Assembly: GCA_964017065.1 (NCBI GenBank)
Contig: OZ024791.1
Location: 8,783,322-8,847,321 of the forward strand
Length of the DNA: 64,000 nt
Origin: Haliclona indistincta
Lineage: Eukaryota > Porifera > Demospongiae > Haplosclerida > Chalinidae
Direction of reading: 5' to 3'
Position numbers and translations under genes: made by a program. The stretch's first letter is position 1, and the number at the start of each line of letters is the position of its first letter. The notes under the pieces were generated by a model, which saw only the letters and a program-made list of their open reading frames with translations, made no database searches and had not been told where the DNA came from. Positions 58,101 through 64,000 of the stretch are shown one piece after another.

Positions 58101-61100
58101 AGTCACCCACACGAAGGTATATCTTGCCCAGACCAGTGAATGCCATGGCATGTATGAAGCGATCCTCTCTGATAGTGTCAGCCACACTGATCTGCTTCTC
58201 TCTATACATGATGGCATTCTTGAAATCTTTCATGACCTCGTACACTTCAGCAACGTTGCCTAGTGCACGTATCTCACCATCTAGTAACTCATTCTGTGTT
58301 GAGAGCTGCAGGTCATACATGTGATGCTCAATGGCTTCTCGATAGTTACCTAATCTAAACTGGACCTCTCCTAACCCTGACGCAGCCAGCGCTTCACTGA
58401 GCACATCCTGAAGCTGACGAGATATCTCTTGTTGCTTTGCAAACGCTTTTGCAGCAAGCACGTAGTCACGAAGGAGGAGATGTATCTCTCCAATATCAGC
58501 ATAGCACTCTGCCTCGATGTAGTAGTCGCCGAGTTCTTTAGCTAGCTTGAGCCGTTGTTCAAAATATTGCAGTGCCTTCCTGATGGCACCGAGACCACGC
58601 TGTGCTCTACCCAGACTAGCTAGCGCTCGCATCTGAAAATGGGTGCTTTTGGCTTTCTTTGCAAACGTGAGTTGTTGCTCTTGCATCTTGATAGCTTCTG
58701 CGTAGTTACCGATAATCTCGTGAGTGTCGCCAAGATTACCGCACGCTCCAGCTTGCTCCAACATGTCCTTAAGTTTGACCGCTGTGTTCACTTGCAGCTG
58801 ATGATAGTAGAGAGCCTCCTTGAAGTTGCCCATATTACGATGAACTATCCCAATACAGCTGTATGCTTTGATAGTCATGACAGGGTTATCTAACTGCTTA
58901 GCTAGACGCAGCTGCTGTTCAAAGCACTCTAGCGCTTGGCTGTGTTGATTAAGAGAGTTGTGAGCTGAGCCCATATTAGTGTAGGCATCACACTCACCAG
59001 GCAGGTCACTGGCTGCCTTACGCACAGCCAGGTCTCTCTGATAGTAGCTCAGAGCATGCTCATAGTTACCAACAGCAATGTGAGAGTTGCCGAGCCCTCG
59101 AAATGCGACGCCTTCAAAAGAGCAATGTTGTTGATTCTTTGCCTCCTTCAGCAAGCTCTCATAGTATTCAATGGCTCTCAGATACTCTCCAGATTCCATT
59201 GCCTCCTCCGCCAACTGGTTCCAAAACGAACACTTGCCCGATGCTTTTTGGCTATCTTCTGCAATGGACATCAGTTTCTTCTGATAGACCTCAGCTTGTT
59301 CCTTGTCTCCGATCTCTTTATTGGCCTTGACTAGTTTCTCACAAGCCAGTGTCATTCTTTCCTTGTCTTGCGTCTCTCTAGCGACCATGAAGTCATGTTG
59401 AAAGTACTGGATAGCTTGCTGGTAGTTCCCCAACCCCTCATGACAGAGTGCCAGGTTGTGGCATATTTTACTCTCCATGTTGTAGTTCTTGAGCTCTTGG
59501 GCAAGCTTGAGAGCAGTTGTAAGGTGCTCTGGCGCTTCAGCAAACTGCTTTACTACTGTCATGTAGCTACCAAGATTACTCAAAGAGAGACACAGAATAT
59601 GCTTGTCGCCTATTTCTTCTGCAAGCTGGAGGCTCTTTGCAAGATGCTCGTGAGCTGTGTCAAAGCTTTCTAGAGAGAGCTGTGCCATGCCAAGACTGCC
59701 TAGAGCAAGTGTTTCACTTACTTTGTCTCCAGTCTCTTCAACTATCACTAGCTCTTGATGGTAGAAACTAATAGCTTCTCTTAGATTGCCCAGCAAGATG
59801 TGACAGCTACCTAGACTAGAGTAAGCCTTGGCTTCTCCTCCCTTGTCTTGCATTTTCTGAGCCAGAGTGAGAGCACGATTGTAGTGCTGTAGAGCCAGTG
59901 ACAGCTTGCCAGCTGCTCGATGCACGTGACCAAGATGAATCAATGCTACTAGTTGGCCGTCTTCATCTCCTATGTCTTGACACAGCTTCAGTTGCTGGTC
60001 TCTGCAGCTCTGAGCAGGCCACAGGTTCCCCAGTGCTCTGTTAGCTTGTCCCATTCCTCCATAAGCTTGTGCCTTTAGTGCCATGTCATCCATCTGTACG
60101 GCAACTGATAGAAGCTGCTGGTAGTACATCATTGACTGATCATAGTTGCCTTTCAGATGACAAACATGGCCGAGGTGACAATATGCGTCTGCCTTGTTTC
60201 TGATGTCCTTGGCTTGTTGGAGTTCCTGGTGGTACCACTGCATTGCCTTGTCCAAATCACCAGCTTCAATGTGAGTCTGAGCGAGATTCACTGTTGCTTG
60301 CTGGACTAGTGTCAGGTCAGACAGATCTTTGGCCATCTTCAGAGCATCCTTATAAGCTCTGAGAGCATGTGGATATAGACCAAGCTGGCAGAATGCTGCC
60401 CCCAGTCGGTTGTAGCCAATGATCATCTCCTTGCAATCACCTTGAGCATGTGCCATTTGTAGCTGCAGGTCATGATGGCGGATGGCATCTTCATGTCTAC
60501 CAACAACAGAATAAGCTAATCCAAGGTTGTCATGAGCTCTAACACTGCCGTAGCTGTCTCCAAGTGATTCATTGATCTTGAGATCTTCTTCCATGTATGC
60601 CAGCGCTTTATCTGTGTCATTCAGAGCCCAATGGACTTTACCAAGAGCTTGCAGGAGAGATGCTTCTAGCTTCTGGCTTTCAGTGCCAATAGTTCTAGCG
60701 CACTCTAGTATCTTCATGGCTGACATTGTGTGACCAGCATTCAATAACTCTTGACCTACAACTGCCGTGATGATGAACGAGTTCTTGTCTAGTTTCAGAC
60801 TCTCAAACTTCTCATACTTGGCACGGAAATTACCTGAAGAGAGAGAGACACAGTAAGATCAGTAGCTACATCACGCACGACTAGTAAGATACCTCTGAAT
60901 GGTGATTGTAGCATACAGTCAGCTAGACCAGATAATGCTGGCATTAACTTGGGATCAGCTGCCAGTCCTTCAGCATATGATATTAGAGCATCTCCATAGT
61001 TACCTAGTCCTTGATATGCCACACCCAGTCTGTGATGGGACTGAGAAGGAGGAGGAGGAGTGAATTACTGGCACCTAACACAGCTAGTTACAGCTGAACA

Positions 61101-62457
61101 CTGCCAAACAGAGCATGCTACACAATAACAGTGCCATCCTCATGCCAGAAATTCCATACTAGGAACCATGTGGCAGCTGGTCACTGAATGAGCAATTGAT
61201 TGTTGCATTCATTAGATAGTTGAACTTATGAAAAACAGGAATTGACACTCTATAACATCACTAGCTAGCTGGTTGGCCCACACACACATCATCTCATCTT
61301 ACAGGTTATAATATTGAGTATAATAATCAGGTTAACCTATTGTTTGCTAAAGATATTATAGTTATTAAGTTATAATAAGCCATACAAGGATTTGCTGAGA
61401 CTAGCACTGTTGCTTATCCAGCAAGAACACAGACAACACACACCCAACCTACAGGCAACACACACCGGGACCAGGCCTACTGGCAACACACACCGGGACC
61501 AGGCCTACTGGCAACACACATCCAACCTCACTGGCAACACACCGGGACCAGGCCTACTGGCAACACACACCGGGACCAGGCCTACTGGCAACACACACCG
61601 GGACCACGCCTACTGGCAACACTAAACAATGCTGTCATAGTAACACTCACTTTGGGCCAATCTGGTTTCAGTTCATGGCATCGCTTGGCGTCCTCTAGTG
61701 CCTCCTGGTACTTGCCAACTCGTGCTAGAGCGGCAGAGCGCTGACTCCACAGCTGGTAGTTACCTCTGTTCAGCTGTATAGCCTCAGTGAACCGCTCTAT
61801 GGCGGCTATGAAGTCAGTAGCATCTCCTAACTTGTCCTCCATAATAGCAGGAACCTGTAACCAATGGTTACTAGTAATTACAATGCACACACTAGCTAAA
61901 CACGCCACAAATCCCACAACACTTTTATAAAGCTTATGACACCATTACAATGAACTCCACTATCATAACAGTTAGTACATAATGTCCAGGTGTGAGGCGG
62001 CTGGCAACACCAGATGATCAATGCATGAGTACTGCATGTGGATAAAATTCAGTGTTTGGTACTAATAAGCATCAAAGACTATTAATGTGACAATGAATAC
62101 ACTCATAGACTAGGGTTAGTGTTATTCACTGACTAAGAGCTAAGTATGTGACAAGTGAATTAACAGTTTATGTAAAATGATACCAAGCATGACAAGGTGA
62201 GAGAGTCAGCATTAAGGCTGTGTTTGCCATAGTTACATTATAAGGAGAGCCACACCTAACAAGGCTATCGGCCATAACAGGACATGACTAGTTGTGTACT
62301 GATAACACACAGCTGCATAACACACTCACCTTCCCGCTGGCGGGTAGTTGTGGCGGGACCGGTTCTGTGACCCTGAACAGGTAAACACAGCGATCACAAC
62401 ACAGCCTATCTACAAGCTATGATCATAATAATACTATCCCTACCATGTGCTCAGCAT
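55183..62457 (-). CDS. TTC28: TTC28-like protein: TPR array with degenerate CHAT domain
   Basis: It runs from the ATG at 62457 (short first exon to 62444) to TGA at 55185-55183, with most of the protein in one exon of about 4.6 kb (60838 to about 56250). The N-terminus is a classic TPR trio (EAIQLNRGNYQLWSQRSAAL, YQEALEDAKRCHELKPDWPK). More than 25 TPR-like repeats of about 40 residues follow, with the G-x-Y-x-x-A-I-x-x-H/Y pattern. The C-terminal part is a CHAT-type fold (LVVGNPSIP through HAVLIPQWPTSHQGSRLMMNAFY), then HPANWAGYMLLG and a tail matching TTC28. The protease residues of active CHAT domains are absent (VFLSVNMSWG, VVISGSHRS). Vertebrate TTC28 is implicated in midbody and cytokinesis. 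Total length is about 1,850 aa. Confidence 0.92.
61431..61621. repeat. Minisatellite, about 25-28 bp unit, in a TTC28-like intron
   Basis: Six or seven copies of a unit with cgggaccaggcctactggca and acacacac, with length variants. It lies in the intron after the exon ending DWPK. Confidence 0.9.
61925..62330. other. TTC28-like intron, no recognisable element
   Basis: AT-rich intron sequence of about 400 bp between the second and third coding exons. I see no gene, repeat or RNA structure in it. The other long TTC28 intron stretch (61035-61430) is equally featureless. Confidence 0.5.
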
Positions 62458-62808
62458 GGCGCGCGACAGCAACGGTACAGTGATCGCTCTGGGGTATGCT
62501 ACCTATTATACAACTCAGGATAGACTCACCTAATAACAACACGCGAGACAGCAGAGGGAAGTAGTGCTCGTTATATCACGTCCTTCCTCTTCAGGTTCGA
62601 TCCGTTATGCATGCAGAGGACGACCCGAGGACAATTAAACAAGCCCCGCCCATCCTTGTACAAGCCCCGCCTCTATTCATTAGCGCAGCTCGCCAGTGCC
62701 CACTAGTACTAATAATCAGCGCGCATTTTAATTTTCGCGCGTGCAAATCGCTCGCTAGTCGCTACTACTAACAGCTACCCAGTCAGAGATTAGTGGTGTG
62801 ACGACAAC
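62458..62808. promoter_or_regulatory. Bidirectional TTC28-like / 4-TM gene promoter
   Basis: 351 bp between divergent start codons. It is GC-richer than its surroundings and includes two AAGCCCCGCCC boxes on plus (near 62641 and 62663; GGGCGGGGC on minus, Sp/KLF-like). Confidence 0.5.
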
Positions 62809-63621
62809 ATGGTACTGGACGGACCAGCAAGAAAGGTGTAGTTACTGTACAGTTGGTGTGATTATAGTCGCTTCACTATGTAGATATCTCTAATATTGAC
62901 CGTTTTCTCCATTCTGGGATGGATCACATTCGATGTTGGATTCGGACTGCGGATTCACAAGTAATGCTCTTAGTAGCTGTATGCTAGTGTTGTTAATATC
63001 TTCCTCCATTAGCTTCAACAGTAGTGAAGCTGATGTCGATCCTACACATCAAGACTTCTTCCCTTACTGGGCCTTCATGGTGACAGCCCTACTGCTCTAT
63101 ATTGTGAACTTTATTCATCTCTTCATGAATCATGGAGTGACACAGTGCTTTGTATCCTCCTCAACCGGTTCATTATGTGTATTAGAGCCTATGAAATAGT
63201 TAGAGTTGATATTTTCTGCCTAGTAACAGTACTTGCGGTTACCACGTGATGGTGTATCTCTCTAGTGCATTTTTGTTCACAGAATGTTAACACTGTTGCA
63301 CCTTGACATATCACTAATTCACTAGACCATCATTTTGATGGTGCCATACTTCATTGGAGCTGGCGGGGTGCTCTATATGAATGGTTTATTTGCAGCCACT
63401 GCAGTAGAGATGCTCTCTGACCGATATAGTGACTCCATTGTTAGTGACTTCTACTGGATTGCAGTAGAGTTTGCTGGCTGCCTCGTGTCTGTGCTGTTTT
63501 ATGTGAGTACCGCATGCTAGTGTCAATAATGACTGTTGATATCATCTCTGTACAGTGGCTGTCTCTGATGCTATGGCCTTGCTTTCAAAAGAACAAGTAT
63601 CGCGGATACTATGAATACTGA
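62809..63621 (+). CDS. Unrecognised four-pass membrane protein, 161 aa
   Basis: Five exons join in frame: 62809-62835, 62884-62960, 63013-63151, 63326-63502 and 63556-63621. Hydrophobic segments lie at about residues 10-30, 50-72, 80-103 and 123-147, with a short polar loop (NFNSSEADVDPTHQ) holding an N-x-S glycosylation sequon between the first two. The C-terminus is basic then Tyr-rich (QKNKYRGYYEY) and probably cytosolic. The third donor (TTT before GTATCC) is weak, and retaining that intron would truncate the protein. I do not recognise the family. Four helices with both ends inside are compatible with a tetraspan or TMEM-type protein. Confidence 0.75.
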
Positions 63622-64000
63622 CTCAGTTATATTCAGTGATTGTCATTCATCAATATTTCAACATTCATCAATATTTGTCCTCAGCTATTGAGCCTGCAGT
63701 GTGTCATAATGTATTTATTCATTCATGTGTGAGATATTCTTTGTTATGTACTGTACACGCCTACATAACAATTTCAACTAGTCAAAATAGCAGCAACAGC
63801 AGCAGATTTGTAGTGGATCAGTTCATTTGTCGCGGCCATATTCCTTGAACCAATCCAGGGCAGTAATTACAATGCGAGTTCTCCACGGCTGTGCAAGGAA
63901 GGTAAGATGCACTTGCTGAGTAGAATGGCACGTACGAACTTGACGAAAGCTCCTAGCGACGCGACAGCGGTTTTGTTAACGCAATCGATACGCGTGTGTG
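63622..64000. other. Right-edge region: 4-TM gene 3' end and possible end of a minus-strand gene
   Basis: A minus-strand AATAAA lies at 63719-63714. Upstream on minus, a strong acceptor (CTTACCTTCCTTGCACAG) is followed by a 21-codon frame ending in DWFKEYGRDK and TGA near 63827. This could be the last exon of a gene entering from the right. The same DNA also offers a plus-strand mini-exon (ATG at 63872 with AAG before GTAAGA). Too little is present to decide. Confidence 0.3.

Noticed and set aside
63925..64000. Plus-strand open frame from an ATG near 63934 to the edge
   Set aside because: Too short to judge, with no splice or motif support. The minus strand has a better acceptor and a poly(A) signal here.

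Overview
The window is nuclear DNA from an animal, with 16 protein-coding genes, one tRNA gene and part of a possible 17th gene at the right edge. Nearly all genes are split by very short introns (about 40-120 bp, GT-AG with two GC-AG exceptions). Intergenic gaps are mostly 20-350 bp, and many introns carry micro- or minisatellites. Animal markers include MKS1, TTC28, BLTP2, a ZDHHC5/8-type enzyme and RAB35. This gene density and intron size fit a compact basal metazoan genome, most like a demosponge such as Amphimedon. The species call is inference from style and has not been tested by a search. There is no bacterial, plasmid, phage or CRISPR content, and I recognise no transposon.

Layout from left to right. 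(1) 1-1067, minus: RING-finger protein, 3' end beyond the window. (2) 1190-12586, minus: BLTP2/hobbit lipid-transfer protein with a tRNA-Asn(GTT) in one intron. (3) 12825-14562, plus: RAB35. (4) 14819-16654, minus: BICD-like coiled-coil adaptor. (5) 16833-19643, minus: MKS1, reconstructed to 18 exons and 519 aa. (6) 19953-21762, plus: ZDHHC5/8-like palmitoyltransferase. (7) 22034-24577, minus, and (8) 24822-31280, plus: two head-to-head PARP14-like mono-ADP-ribosyltransferases. (9) 31423-33967, plus: PIH1D1. (10) 34123-39774, minus: a TBK1/ULK-like kinase joined to a ubiquitin-like domain, a helical region and a C-terminal region resembling the FIP200/Atg11 claw. (11) 39921-42559, plus: AidB-like acyl-CoA dehydrogenase. 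(12) 42706-43914, minus: PM20D2-like peptidase. (13) 43933-44664, minus: POP5. (14) 44763-55003, plus: PRPF8. (15) 55183-62457, minus: TTC28-like TPR/CHAT protein. (16) 62809-63621, plus: unrecognised four-pass membrane protein.

Most neighbours are divergent pairs sharing a short promoter: BLTP2/RAB35, MKS1/ZDHHC, the two PARPs, kinase/ACAD, POP5/PRPF8 and TTC28/4-TM. The rest are convergent or tail-to-head pairs with almost no spacer. The genes are mostly unrelated housekeeping functions: splicing, RNase P, R2TP assembly, cilium transition zone and membrane traffic. Positions 22-40 kb stand out, holding the two PARP14-like genes (a family linked in vertebrates to antiviral and stress responses) and the kinase-claw fusion (TBK1/FIP200 themes of autophagy and innate signalling). 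I consider the kinase-claw gene the most novel item. The strongest structural patterns are (CT)n tracts that form the 3' splice-site pyrimidine tract in gene after gene, and two minisatellites that have copied a 5' splice site into their repeat unit.
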